DNA of 64,000 bases from contig JADWQK010000144.1 of NCBI GenBank assembly GCA_017933935.1, positions 248,001 through 312,000 on the forward strand, read 5' to 3'. Made by a program: the position numbers and the translations under genes. The DNA is from Sesamia nonagrioides. Its lineage: Eukaryota > Arthropoda > Insecta > Lepidoptera > Noctuidae. Below, piece by piece: positions 29,286-39,457 of the stretch. The notes under the pieces were generated by a model. That model had not been told where the DNA came from and did no database searches. It saw only the letters and a list, made by a program, of their open reading frames with translations. Within the stretch, counting starts at the first letter, position 1. Each line of letters opens with the position of its first letter.

Positions 29286-29930
29286 TATTTTATACACATT
29301 TGTGAAATTATAATTTTATACTATATCGAACGTTATAGTATCATCAAAAATTCAAAATCCACCATATATCTCATACAGCTCACGGTCTCCCCGTCTAGGC
29401 CTCCGCAGCACTTAATAACACTACTGAATTGGACTATGTTGCTGATAATTCTGCATCATAGTCCACGACAAATAAGCCAAAGTAAATATAAGTTACATAT
29501 TTATATGTACCGACGATAGCAGGTCAACCTACCCGAAACTGTCAAAAAATTCCAATCAACTTTTAGCCGTAATGTTTTATACATGATGTTGAAAATGTAA
29601 TAAAGAAATCTGACGGAGCAGAGAGGGAGAGGTCTTTTGATTATTTCCCATCCAAACAAAAATACATTTAAGGCTCGTGATTGTACTTTCAAAGATTATA
29701 CGAACCAGGCATTGGCGGGAGTAATCCGTTTGTCAATCTTTATTTGTGGTTGACATGCAATTCTGTTTGTTAACTTGTCGGATTAAGCCAAACGCGGGTC
29801 CAGTCTATCAATTCAGTTAAAATCTCATGAAAACTTAGGTTAGGTGGTCTCGAAATGAGCTGTCAATGGTGTCAACGCCCATCAGCAGTCGGTCGATTCT
29901 ACTAGAATCTCTTTATTTTCTTTTTATTTT
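29286..29930. other. Unassigned sequence
   Basis: No gene or family member recognised in about 640 bp. Confidence 0.45.
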
Positions 29931-30135
29931 TTTATAACTTATAAACTAGCGCTGGACCGCAATCCCGCCTGATGGTAAGCAGTGACGCAATCGTTGATGG
30001 TAAAGCGCACTAGTTTATTAATTGTAGTCTGACAGAAAAACCGCCGCTGGCAAATTGTTTCAATCCCTCGGTGTACGCGGTATGATAGAGGAAGCAAAAC
30101 GCTTCGTCCGAATCGTCGTGACGGTCGAGCGCTAG
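29931..30135 (-). mobile_element. V LINE 3' end, minus strand, with internal deletion
   Basis: The minus strand has SSIIPRTPRDwNNLPAAV-like coding, but a deletion removes about 35 bp, including the FKARVNRLL codons, so the frame ends early. The tail ends at the T-rich run 29920-29935. Confidence 0.65.
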
Positions 30136-30225
30136 TTTATAGTGTAATAAAAAATTATGTATTACCACGGTTGGTATTTAGCGCGTTAACAAAACGCTAA
30201 AGTAAATCAAAATTTTTTTTGATAG

Positions 30226-30355
30226 GTAGGTACCTTTTTTGTTTTGGATGAGAAATCATCAAATGACCTCTCCTGCTCTGGGCGGAGCGGAAGGGCGTGT
30301 CAGACTTTTACTGACTAAAACCCACCTGTGTTTCTTCACTTGCGCTTGCTGACAC
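30226..30355 (-). mobile_element. U LINE 3' end, minus strand
   Basis: GATGAGAAATCATCAAATGA, CTCTGGGCGGAGCGGAAG and ACTTTTACTGACTAAAACCC; ends near the CTTGCGCTTGCTGACACG junction. Confidence 0.65.
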
Positions 30356-30669
30356 GCGAATACAATGCGATGCGGTTCAACGCGGCGGCTACTTATGTCC
30401 TACGTACACGCGAATCGACATTTCCCAAATGAAAACACGACGGCACCGCATCCAGTTCGCGCGAAAATATCAAGCCGATCGCGCTCGCTTTATTTCGCGT
30501 CGCTCCGCATCGCATCCCACGTGCGTTTTGTCACGCAGGCCACTTCAATAGGTTTCCACTGTTTGTTGTTTTCGCGCCACGCTGTTTCGCCTTCGCGTCT
30601 AGATCGCTCACGCAGGATGTCGCGTCGCGTTACTCTTCATATGCGTGAACTCACGATTTCTTTCTATGA
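30356..30669. other. GC-richer unassigned stretch
   Basis: Noticeably richer in G, C and CpG than its surroundings (for example CGCGTCGCTCCGCATCGC). An open plus frame crosses it but has no recognisable domain and runs into the RTE tail. It could be a diverged element body or a CpG-rich host fragment. Confidence 0.35.
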
Positions 30670-30951
30670 GTTTGGCAGGATTTTAGCGGATCCCGGGCTC
30701 CAACGCGAAAGCCGCGAATGCAACCGGGATAAACGCTGAGATGATGATGATGATGATGAGTTTGGCAGGATTTTTGCGGATCCCGGGCTCCAACGCGAAA
30801 GCCGCGAATGCAACCGGGATAAACGCTGAGATGATGATGATGATGATGAGTTTGGCAGGATTTTAACGGACCCCGGGCTCCAACGCGAAAGCCGCGGATG
30901 CAACCGGGATAAACGCTGAGATGATTATGATGATGAGTTTGGCAGGATTTT
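30670..30951 (+). mobile_element. Three tandem RTE-A 3' tails, each between copies of one 15-bp target
   Basis: GTTTGGCAGGATTTT occurs at 30670, 30760, 30850 and 30937. Between successive copies lie about 72-75 bp of the RTE-A 3' end (from GCGGATCCCGGGCTCC to GGATAAACGCTGAG and an ATG repeat). The three tails differ: AGCGGATCCC, TGCGGATCCC and AACGGACCCC at the start, GCGAATGC twice then GCGGATGC, and different ATG tracts. Each looks like an extreme 5' truncation with a target duplication. Confidence 0.9.
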
Positions 30952-31259
30952 GTACACAAAATATGTAAAGATGATAGATGCGATAGTCATAAAGAGGTTT
31001 TAAACCATAGAATATCTGTAAACGTACCTACTATAGCTGTAAAATTAATTCACTGAAATGTTTACTAATGATCGACTGTGCACAGATAAAAGACCTACTT
31101 ATTGTCTACAAATACACACAGATGTTATTTTACTTTACCTAAGTTTTAATCTATTATAGTTTTTTACAATATTTATTTATTTATTCATTTAATTTACGCC
31201 ACTGGGGCCCATAGAAAATATAATACAAACTATAACATAAAAATACTTATAAACTAATA
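30952..31259. other. Unassigned sequence
   Basis: AT-rich; 31165-31200 has TATTTATTTATTCATTTAAT, like a LINE 3' tail read in reverse. Confidence 0.4.
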
Positions 31260-31645
31260 TACAGTATGTTAACTAACAGAGGGCGTTCCCGTTAACCTGA
31301 AATAGTATAGCATACATACATGCTAAAAAAAATATTTCCATTCGAAAACAAAATGTTTTTAAATTTTTTCCAATAAGAAAATATTCAATAAAAAATTTAA
31401 ATTGACATGTAAAAGAAACACACTGTACACGCGAACATGAAAGACGGCAACGTCGCAATTTATTTATACATGACGACTACTATTTTGATTTAAAACATGA
31501 GGTTTCAAATTTATTTCCAATTAGAATTTCTTTTTATTCGGATTTTTTATGCTTATTTTTCTATGCTGATATTTTTATTTTAATCTATTAATGATATATA
31601 TTAACGAGTTTAAGGGAATGCCCTCTATTATTTAACATACTGTAT
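31260..31645. mobile_element. MITE with ACAGTATGTTAA terminal repeats
   Basis: Left TACAGTATGTTAACTAACAG then AGGGCGTTCCC; right its imperfect reverse complement (GGGAATGCCCTCTATTATTT then AACATACTGTA). Terminal repeats of about 40 bp, flanked by TA. About 385 bp and non-coding. The TA flanks and ACAGT-type ends suggest Tc1/mariner ancestry. Confidence 0.65.
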
Positions 31646-31756
31646 AACAAAATATATCACAACAAATACAATACTACACACAAACTAAACTAAACTAAAC
31701 TATACACTACTACTACTATACTATACTATTAATACCTACCCATGTTTAATTTATGA

Positions 31757-31945
31757 CATTAAAATTAAATATATATTCATTTTCTAGCCTAAAGTTCGCT
31801 AAAAATTTATCCCCTTTTTATAAAAATACGTTTTTTTTATTTAAATACTTACCTACTAGTACTAGATTTCATCATACAATTAAACAAACACATAATATGC
31901 GGACAGGCTGCACCTTACTAAATGAACAAAAACTCCAATTACATC
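31757..31945 (+). repeat. L dispersed repeat, copy 1
   Basis: Shares TTTCTAGCCTAAARTTCGC-like, TTTATTTAAATACTTACCT and GGACAGGCTGCAC blocks with 35095-35320. No coding signal; class unknown. Confidence 0.5.
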
Positions 31946-31994
31946 ACATTGCAAACACAATCCAAAGGATTTTGCCTGCTTTGCCCATTGCCTG

Positions 31995-32170
31995 TTATAC
32001 GTTTAAAAATATAGTTTCAAAAACTAAGAAAACATGCCTTAAAAAAATATCAAACTAAAAAGTTAAAAATAATTTAAAAAAAGCGTGAGGCGCTTTTTGT
32101 ATATATCAAGCGCCTCGCGCTTTGTTAAAAACTATTTTTAACTTTTTGGTTTGATATTTTTTTAAATAAT
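31995..32170. mobile_element. Fold-back MITE-like palindrome, copy 2
   Basis: Arms ATATCAAACTAAAAAGTTAA / TTAACTTTTTGGTTTGATAT around GCGTGAGGCGC / GCGCCTCGCGC. Same family as 180-412. Confidence 0.65.
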
Positions 32171-32880
32171 AATAATAATAAATTTTTATTTATTCGCGTA
32201 TCAGTGACTCATTTTGTTAGTAACAATTTTAAACTTACTTCTATGTTAGGATACTAAATTCTACAACACATAAATAGATACTTAAACAATATAAATACAA
32301 AAACATAGCACACACAAAACAATACAAAAGCAAAAAATTACACATATAAAACAATACAAATACAAAACATAGTAAATACAAAAGATTATAAACACAAAGC
32401 ACAGCACAAAGCGAACAGATAAAAGAACAATCACCGGTGCTACAGGCTTACAACTGAAGTGGAAATCTTGGAGAAGCGATTTAGATAACCACAGTCGAGT
32501 CTGCTCGCAATACAAGTCAGAATGTTATTGGAGCTGGCCCGCACCCGCCTTACCAGGGACGCGCATCTTTTACGCATGGTGGCGTAAAAACAATCCACCC
32601 TTGCGTCTGCAAACATCCCTGAAGCGCTACAGTATCGGGGCAACCCCAACAACACCCGGAACGCGTTGTTGTATTGCACACGAAGGGCGTTGTACGATAT
32701 CTGAGTATAATTAGCCTACAGACAACACGTGTAGAAGGAGGTGCAATACGCCCGAAACAAAGTACGAACGTATTGAAAATGGTGGGACATTTTACAGTAA
32801 TGAGCCGCTCACTCGTAGTCCAAAGAGTTAGAGACGGATAAACAAACAAACAAGCAAACATACAAGTGAAGCTAATAAAA
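32165..32880 (-). mobile_element. LINE 3' region, minus strand
   Basis: Minus strand: reverse-transcriptase C-terminal coding (32770 down to 32440), then an AT-rich 3' untranslated region with many GTATTTGTATTG-like repeats, ending in a TTATT repeat (seen as AATAATAATAATAATAAA at 32166). The part at 32755-32880 recurs at 60-148. Confidence 0.7.
32440..32770 (-). pseudogene. LINE reverse-transcriptase C-terminal region
   Basis: The minus frame reads VRTLFRAYCTSFYTC, one in-frame stop, then YNALRVQYNNAFRVLLGLPR, SASGMFADARVDCFYATMRK and LVRRVRASSNNIL, to a stop at 32440. This block follows the RT palm in a group of insect LINEs often annotated as CR1- or jockey-like. The catalytic motifs are not present. 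A homologous relic lies at 52425-52640. Confidence 0.7.
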
Positions 32881-33405
32881 AGCATGTATAAAATCGCCAG
32901 TATGATAACGTAAATGACGCAATGGACATGTTGATTTATTTATCAAAAGTATAGGGGTTAGCCATAACGCTAATCCCGTTCTGTGATTTTGATTCATACA
33001 CATTAAAATGCAAGATCGAAGTATGCAAGAACGGGTCAAAATGCCTGTAAACTCTATGTTTAACTCAATTTCTGACTTAGCATAGCTACGTCATCCTACC
33101 GAAACGTAGATAATACTGGTGAATTCTCAGAAATCTCGCTCTGTTCCGACTCTGAACACAATTAGAGCTTTCCGTCAATTTCTCTTTGACGTTCCCAATT
33201 TGTTCATACCATAAACTGACAGATTTTATCCGAAAGACTTCTATCAACAATTCTCAAACTCTACTAACTCAAACTCAATGCTGATGAAATCGGAAAATTT
33301 CTTAACTGACAGGGTTGGTCATGGCCGCGACTTACTAGTTTTAGGTGCAAGTTTGAACTTAGTAAAGGAACGATCGTACTTTGGTCGAATTATTATTATC
33401 AATAA
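32881..33405. other. Unassigned sequence
   Basis: No gene or repeat partner seen. Confidence 0.45.
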
Positions 33406-33648
33406 CTAGCTTTCAGCCCGCGGCTTCGCCCGTATCGATTTCGGTTATATCGCACTTTTCATATTTCCCTGGTGAATATCAATTTTTTCCGGGATAAAAA
33501 GTACCTTATTATTTAATCCGGACTTCTAACTTTACGTCTGGAAAATTTCAAAGTAATCGGTTCAGTAGTTACGGCGTGAAAACCGAACAAACAAAGAAAC
33601 AAACAAACTCACTTTTCCATTCATAATCATTTTAGTAAGGATAAGGAT
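33406..33648 (-). mobile_element. Helitron-like element (family H), copy 8
   Basis: CTAG at 33406-33409, GCCCGCGGCTTCGCCCG hairpin, core TTTCAAAGTAATCGGTTCAG and CAAACAAAC tract. Same subfamily as 1658 and 19984. Confidence 0.7.
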
Positions 33649-33650
33649 TA

Positions 33651-33693
33651 GTCTTGAGGAAAGTGGTGATTTGATCACCACTGATCTCAAGAC
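33651..33693. repeat. Hairpin directly after a Helitron-like unit
   Basis: GTCTTGAG...AGTGGTGAT, loop, ATCACCACT...CTCAAGAC: two paired blocks of 8 and 9 bp with 3-nt mismatched bulges. Confidence 0.65.
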
Positions 33694-33878
33694 GTTGAAG
33701 GTCATGTCCTAGAACTAAACATTCAAAGACATTTGACATTTAGCAACGCGTACCTACATAATAATAAATTTTATATTCATACTTAAACTAGCAACCAGCG
33801 TGTATTACAATAAAAAATTCGACGACATTTGATGATTTCGCATCCTCAAAAAAAAAAGGAGTTCGAACATTAGTTTTA

Positions 33879-34093
33879 CTAGCGGCCACCAGGGAATTCT
33901 TTCGCGTGTAGTTAGGCTCCACTCCTGTTGGTCGCAGCGTGATGTTATATAGCCTAAAGCCTTCCTGGATTAGTGGGCTATCCAACGCAAAAATATTTTT
34001 TTAAATCGGACCAGGAGTTACTGAGATTAGCGCGTTCTAACAAACAAACAAATAAACAAACTCTTCAGCTTTATATATGACTATAGACTATAG
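33879..34093 (-). mobile_element. Helitron-like element, subfamily H', copy 3
   Basis: CTAG at 33879-33882, core GCGTGATGTTATATAGCCTA and GGGCTATCCAACGCAAAAAT, then AACAAACAAACAAATAAAC at the 5' side. Confidence 0.65.
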
Positions 34094-34159
34094 ATAAATT
34101 ATGCCATAAAGATGTTAACTATACCTAGGTGAAGGTCTCCCCAAAACCTTCAGCAGTAT

Positions 34160-34232
34160 AAACCATCAACCTTTTCATCGTCCCACTGCTGGGCACAGGT
34201 CTCCTCTCATACAGAGAAGGATTGAGAATGCA
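34160..34232 (-). mobile_element. S SINE 3' tail fragment, minus strand
   Basis: CATCAACCTTTTCATCGTCC, CACTGCTGGGCACAGG and CATACAGAGAAGGATTGAG match the S tail; strongly 5'-truncated. Confidence 0.65.
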
Positions 34233-34548
34233 AACATTTATTTAACATTTAAATGGTCCTATCTTTGCAGTAATGGTTCCGACAAAAGCGGAAGCCGCCA
34301 CATAACGGCCGCAAGGGCGACTGCCATGAAAATAATGGCAGCGGGTTTAGACTATAAGGTGTCAATGTCACAACAACTCATTTTTAACAACGTTTTCTGT
34401 GACGATCACCATAGCCTTACTAAGTGTGGAGGCATGAGGAACAGGGAGTAAAGTTAACTCATCTTCCATAGAAAAGGGAGGATCCTCCGACCAGATGGGT
34501 GTTATGTCTGGCGGGCACTTGCCCGATACTTGGATTTGGGAAGTTGTA
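34233..34548. other. Unassigned sequence
   Basis: No gene or repeat partner recognised. Confidence 0.4.
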
Positions 34549-34645
34549 TGTATGCTAGTTGCACGGTAAACTCTGATTGCGAGATGTAGAATTCTTGTGA
34601 CGTCAGTATGACGCGATGTTCCATTTGGCGTTTGTAGTTACACTA
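34549..34645 (-). repeat. E dispersed repeat, copy 2
   Basis: Reverse complement of 5041-5150 (ACTCTGATTGCGAGATGTAG). Confidence 0.55.
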
Positions 34646-34693
34646 AGGAAACTCTATATTAAGTGCAATGACCGTTAGGTACTTTAATTTCCT

Positions 34694-34748
34694 TATTGTG
34701 TCCGATCCAAGTGCTTATGTACTATAAGCACTTGGATCGGACACAATA
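34694..34748. repeat. Perfect 25-bp palindrome with 5-nt loop
   Basis: Left arm 34694-34718 starts TATTGTGTCCGATCCAAGTG, loop GTACT, right arm 34724-34748 fully complementary. Confidence 0.85.
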
Positions 34749-34794
34749 GACTAGAGGAACTCCTGGAATCCAATACTTTTTTTTATTCATGGAC

Positions 34795-35037
34795 GAACAT
34801 CATGGCAGCAAGTGGTAGCAAGGGGGCAGCAAGGTTCTGGAGTGGCGGCCACGTACTGGAAGACGCAGCGTAGGGAGACCCCCAACAAGGTGGACCGATG
34901 ACCTGGTGAAGGTCGCGGGAAGCCGATGGATGCGGGCAGCACAAGACCGGTCAACGTGGAAAGCCTTGGGGGAGACCTTTGTCCAGCAGTGGACATCTAT
35001 AGGCTGAGGAAGAAGAAGAAGAAGAAGAACATCATGG
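34795..35037 (+). mobile_element. RTE-B LINE 3' end, 11-bp target duplication
   Basis: GAACATCATGG at 34795-34805 and 35027-35037. The body from GCAAGTGG encodes VLEWRPRTGRRSVGRPPTRW in the coding frame, then the tail GTCCAGCAGTGGACATC and a pure (AAG)n tract. Confidence 0.85.
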
Positions 35038-35094
35038 AAATAGATGTTTATTGTTCATTGACATGCAATGCTAAGAAACGATAAATATCTTTTA

Positions 35095-35320
35095 CAATAT
35101 TACATTAAATATTTATGCTCTTTCTAGCCTAAAATTAGCAACTGTGAGCTATTTTAATCGTTAAGGAACTCGTTATAAATGTATCCCCTTTTATTTAAAT
35201 ACTTACTTGAAAGTAGTTCACTATGTTTCCTCATACAATTAAAAAAAAAAAAAAAAAAGAAACTCTTATATCCCGACAGGCTGCACATTTCCAAGTGAAT
35301 AACTGACAAGGCTTCATTCA
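35095..35320 (+). repeat. L dispersed repeat, copy 2
   Basis: TTTCTAGCCTAAAATTAGC, CCTTTTATTTAAATACTTAC, an A-run at 35243-35260 and CCCGACAGGCTGCAC, as at 31757. Confidence 0.5.
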
Positions 35321-35629
35321 CACTACTACGTGAAATATTTTTATTGTTTCACACGTAATGTTAGGAATCAATAAAAATCTTTTTCGAATCAAAGCTCTAA
35401 TGCCCTGTGGTAGACGCAAACTTAAACAACATTGTATCAACATTTCCAAACAATAATTGCATTTATCAAACGTTTATTGGATGTCGTGTGATCATGAAAC
35501 TCGCTTAAATACGGAACAGTAAAGGAAAATGTATTGCCAATGCGTCTGCATGTGTAATTGATCAGATGATTACTGAACGAGCTAGTTATACAGGAGGATA
35601 TAAGTGACAAAGACCAAACTGTATCCCCA
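35321..35629. other. Unassigned sequence
   Basis: AT-rich, nothing recognised. Confidence 0.4.
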
Positions 35630-35760
35630 GCTAATAACTTGTTCAGTGCAGTATTGCATGCATATAAACATGAAGAGTCGTAGGGTACACAGTAAGTGCT
35701 TTTTCAACATCCATTTTTTCTCTTCTTGTCTCATCAAAACTCGCAGGTTAATCTAGAACA
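35630..35760. repeat. Local direct repeat, left copy
   Basis: About 125 bp containing ACTTGTTCAGT, AGTATTGCATGCA, TTCTTGTCTCATCAAAACTC and CAGGTTAATCTAGA recur at 36566-36690 in the same orientation. Three unrelated elements (X1, H, P) lie between. Confidence 0.7.
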
Positions 35761-35787
35761 AGAAGGCAGGGTAGAAGGTTAATATAG

Positions 35788-36003
35788 AATAGATGTCTGG
35801 TGAAGCCGTACGGAGGACGGGTCTGACCAGTTGTGTTGCGATGTGTGCCGGGTACGATGCGTCAAATGTGGTTGTGTTGGGAGTTTGGTCGTGGAGGGTA
35901 TCCACATAAATCTCCCTCTGGCGCAGCATCGTTGGTCGTGTTGTTGGGTTTAATATTGCACCACCTCGCTCAACTGCCGTCTTCCTTCCTATTCACTAAG
36001 GTT
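35788..36003 (+). mobile_element. X1 fragment without V tail
   Basis: From ATGTCTGGTGAAGCCGTACG to GCCGTCTTCCTTCCTATTCA; the 5' part and the V tail are missing. Confidence 0.65.
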
Positions 36004-36027
36004 TTTTTTCTCAAATTTTATTTAATA

Positions 36028-36312
36028 CTAGCTGTTGCCCGCGACTCCGTCCGCGTGTTGATATAAAATAAGCGCCTGCTAAAATGATGGGAGCAATATG
36101 TAGGTATGTCCGCATTTGCCCCCGTCTTCGCAACATTTTTTGTTACTGCTCTGCTCTTATTGGTCATACCGGGATGTTATATAGCCTTTGTCCTTTCTCA
36201 GTCTCTAGACTATCTGTGTACCAAATTTCATTACAATTGGTTCAGTAGTTTTGGCGTGAAAGCCGGACAGACAGACAGAAAGAAATACTTTCGCATTAAT
36301 AATATAAGTATT
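36028..36312 (-). mobile_element. Helitron-like element, GCTGTTGCCCGCGAC subfamily, copy 1
   Basis: CTAG at 36028-36031, then CTGTTGCCCGCGACTCCGTC, CCCCGTCTTCGCAACATTTT, ACCAAATTTCATTACAATTG and a short CAGACAGACAGA tract. Same subfamily, opposite orientation, at 55146-55423. Confidence 0.7.
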
Positions 36313-36565
36313 GATAAAAAAAATTAAGACCCGTATTTTTTATTTTGTCGAAGTTACCCAAAATCTACCCAGATGTAGCGTATTAAAGTTACGGAGCGGG
36401 AGCTAATTACGTCACGCCGTGGTATATTTTGTACCACGGCGTGACGTCATGCGACATTTCAAATCAATATAGCTTTCTAAGTATTTGAATGAAAGAAAAA
36501 ATAAAAAATACGTGTTCAATATTTTTTATAAATCTATCTGATAGACATTAAACTATTTTTTAGGA
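36313..36565 (+). mobile_element. P hairpin repeat, copy 3
   Basis: TTAAGACCCGTATTTTTTAT, then a hairpin at 36409-36447 with 16-bp arms ACGTCACGCCGTGGTA / TACCACGGCGTGACGT. This cleanest copy shows TGACGTCA at the hairpin base. Confidence 0.65.
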
Positions 36566-36690
36566 TACAGCCCAATTACTTGTTCAGTTCAGTATTACAT
36601 GCACATAAAGAGTTGCATGGTACAATAAGTGCTTCTTCAACATCCATTTTATCTCTTCTTGTCTCATCAAAACTCACAGGTTAATCTAGA
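36566..36690. repeat. Local direct repeat, right copy
   Basis: Partner of 35630-35760, roughly 85 percent identical. Confidence 0.7.
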
Positions 36691-36825
36691 TAACTTTTGG
36701 CTACTGAAACGGGCTGTCTTAGGAGGTATTAGTAAATTAAAGCAGCCATGCAAAACGAATGGCTTTTGTATCACCATCGTAATAAAATATTGGTGAATTT
36801 TACAACAGTTTTTTTTTTTTTTTGG

Positions 36826-37205
36826 AAATCATCATTTTCATCTCTGTGTTAATCCCAGTCGCATCCGTAGCTTTTCAGCTTTAGCAGTCTAACTGCTGAT
36901 TTTGGCTAAACTTCGATATTTTCCGTGAAGCGACTGCCATCTGACCTCCACAACCCGAAGGCGATATCTAAGCATTGCAGTTAAAGCAATTGTTAGACTT
37001 TAGAGGGCTCCAACAACCTGTAACGACTGCCACTAGATGTTCATATGGCAACCGGGACCAACGGCTTAACGTCCTTTAAAAGGCACGACCAGACCAGTGC
37101 AAATGATCATATTCATGCATACAAATATTTGCACTATGCGAGAATCGAACCCGCGCTTCCTTGCGCAACGGCCGCGTTCGCTACCGCTACGCCACGGAGG
37201 CTGTC
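36826..37205 (-). mobile_element. T SINE, full length, minus strand
   Basis: The minus strand starts GCCTCCGTGGCGTAGCGGTA with B box GGGTTCGATTCTCGC, continues GGTTGCCATATGAACATC, and ends GGGATTAACACAGAGATG. No clear target duplication. Confidence 0.75.
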
Positions 37206-37680
37206 GATTTGTTTTTTAGGAAATGTTATTTAATATTATTAGGTATTTTTAGTTACTACATACATTATGCAAAAAATAATTAATGAAGATAATATATATT
37301 CCGAGGAAGTACCATCGGTCGCCCGGTCAGCTAGTATAGTATAATGTTCATCATGCTCTGTTGTACCTATTTATCTACTTCTGAGTTTTACGACCCACGT
37401 AGGTATTTATTACTGCTGCCAATTGTCCAGCTTATTGTTATTGCATTCACTTATTACATACAGCCGGAATATCAATTGCTGGTCTCATTGAGTCTGTTGT
37501 CCCAATACTTTAATAAAGTCTTATGACTTCTATAATGAGCTTGTTTTTGTGGACCATCTTTGAGTAGGGAGAGGTATTCATTCATAAATGCTGAGGTACC
37601 TATCTGATTCTATGTCATGGCCGACTTATTAAAGATTCCGACTCTGCACAAACTGAAGATTCCTTCTGTTTTATCACTAA
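37206..37680. other. Unassigned sequence
   Basis: Nothing recognised; contains GGTCGCCCGGTCAGCTAGTATAG at 37318, possibly another Helitron-like 3' end. Confidence 0.35.
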
Positions 37681-38060
37681 CTAGCGACCCGCCCGACTTT
37701 GCACGTGTGCAATGCTGATATTAATTACACTACAGAAAAACTATGGACGTTGTATGTATATAAAAACATAGCGGCCCGCCACTCTCGGCGCCCCGGCCGG
37801 TCGGTACCGCCGCAAACGCTATGACTCACAATTTCTTAATCAGTAATATCTTCGAAAATATTTATTTAAATCATGTGTGTGTCATGGGCAATATAGATCT
37901 ATATTAAATCAATAATGTATTTATTTTATTATATTATATAAGGATTAATGCCGTTTTGGTTAAAATTGCTTTGAAAATTAGCCATTATTTGTCGTGTATC
38001 GTAACGTTATTGTGGGACATCCATAAGTGATTGAGTGAGTGAGTTTTCTGTAGATTAATT
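37681..38060 (-). mobile_element. Second Helitron-like family (CTAGCGACCCGCCC end)
   Basis: CTAG at 37681 followed by CGACCCGCCCGACTTTGCAC and GTGTGCAATGCTGATATTAA. I recognise this terminus from common insect Helitron-like repeats. The internal boundary is uncertain; the region ends near a GAGTGAGTGAGT run at 38031. Confidence 0.45.
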
Positions 38061-38175
38061 CAATATGTACAATATCCGTCGGGGATCTCGTAGGGTTCCC
38101 TGTGTTTGCAATGTAAGCGGAAAAAATGTAATTATTTACGACACCACATTGGAAACCTCAAAAATAACAGTGTTT

Positions 38176-38518
38176 CTCCACTATTTCATCATCCTCATCA
38201 ACCTTTTTATCATCCCACTGCTGGGCACAGGTCTCCTCTCATACAGAGATGGGTTGAGCGTAATCACCACGCTTGCTCAATGCGGGTTGGCGATTTCAGA
38301 CTTGAAAGTCCAGGTTTCCTCAAGATGTTTTCCTTCACCTTCAGTCATTGGTGTCCAAGATATACTTAGAAAGTACATATAACTTTAGAAAAGTTACATT
38401 GGTACCTACTTGCCAGACCTGGAATTGAACCCGCGCACTCATACTTGAGAGGCTGGTGTTTTAACCACTAGGCCACCACGACTTGTATGCCTTATATGAC
38501 TTGCATGCTCCACTATTT
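38176..38518 (-). mobile_element. S SINE, full length, minus strand, 11-bp target duplication
   Basis: CTCCACTATTT at 38176-38186 and 38508-38518. The minus strand reads GTGGTGGCCTAGTGGTTAAA, B box GGGTTCAATTCC, body and tail CCCAGCAGTGGGATG. One of the best preserved copies. Confidence 0.85.
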
Positions 38519-38536
38519 AATGGATGTTATTTTACA

Positions 38537-38747
38537 CTACTTGCGACAGGCGGTTTCACCCGCGTAGGTTTTGATATGCTCCGCTCCTATTAGTCGCAGC
38601 GTGATGTTATATAGCTTTAAGCCTTCCTGGATTAAGGGGCTATCTAACGCAAAAAGAATTTTTGAAATCGGACCAGTAGTTCCTGAGATTAGCGCGTTCA
38701 AACAAACAAACAATCAAACTCTTCAACTGTTTTATATTAGTATAGAT
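38537..38747 (-). mobile_element. Helitron-like element, subfamily H', copy 4
   Basis: GATATGCTCCGCTCCTATTA, GCGTGATGTTATATAGCTTT, GATTAGCGCGTTCAAACAAA; the terminal CTAG has decayed to CTAC. Confidence 0.65.
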
Positions 38748-38915
38748 ATAAACCGTCCTCTTCAATCACTTTATCTATAAAAAAAACGCAACAAAATCAT
38801 ACATAGGGTTTTAAGCATACATAGGGATATAGGGAAGAGATAGCGACTTTGTTTTACATATTATACTATGTAGTGAAGGCATTACCGAATGATCGAGACG
38901 TCCAACCTCTGTAAG

Positions 38916-39090
38916 CTTTTGCTTTTTTTGAGGACGGGAAATCATCAAATGATTTCTCCCGCTCTGGTGGGAGCTGGCGTGTCAGAATTTTACTGACTAA
39001 AACCCAACCGTGTTCCTTTAGTTGTCTATGCTCCAGGGGCCACGTATCTCTTTTCAATAACCTGCGGCATGGAGTTTCACCCATTTGGGT
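38916..39090 (-). mobile_element. U LINE 3' end, minus strand
   Basis: The minus strand includes GTTTTAGTCAGTAAAATTCT, GAGCGGGAGAAATCATTTGA and CCGTCCTCAAAAAAAGC. The upstream minus sequence CATGCCGCAGGTTATTG is shared with 20340. Confidence 0.65.
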
Positions 39091-39242
39091 ACATCTCGTT
39101 CGCCACCTCAGAAAGCCTGAGAAATATAATAGGTAGGTACTTATATTTTGTTTGTCTGAAGCCTGAAATCTCACAGCACGTAGGTATACATGACGTAAAT
39201 ATTCGACGACTAAAATAACCTTAAGTACTGTTTGGTGATCAA

Positions 39243-39457
39243 TCTATACTAATATATAAAGCTGAAGAGTTTGTTTGTTTAAACGGACTAATCTCTGGAA
39301 CTACGGGTCCGATTTGGAAAATTCTTTTTGCGTAGGATAACCCATTAATCCAATAAGGTTTTAGGCTATATAACATCATGCTGCGACCATTAGGGGCGGA
39401 GCATATAAAAAAAAACATATCGAAACCTACGCGAGTTAAACCGCGCGGTGCAGCTAG
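39243..39457 (+). mobile_element. Helitron-like element, subfamily H', copy 5
   Basis: Starts TATACTAATATATAAAGCTG, core GGAACTACGGGTCCGATTTG, ends CCGCGCGGTGCAGCTAG with CTAG at 39454-39457. A SINE inserted at this very end. Confidence 0.75.

Noticed and set aside
30365..30739. 124-codon plus-strand open stretch as a gene
   Set aside because: Its 3' third is the RTE-A tail (ADPGLQRESRECNRDKR) and the rest is CpG-rich sequence without a known domain.
34200..34420. Plus-strand coding signal near 34.3 kb
   Set aside because: A short amino-acid pattern was apparent, but there is no frame longer than about 50 codons and no known motif.
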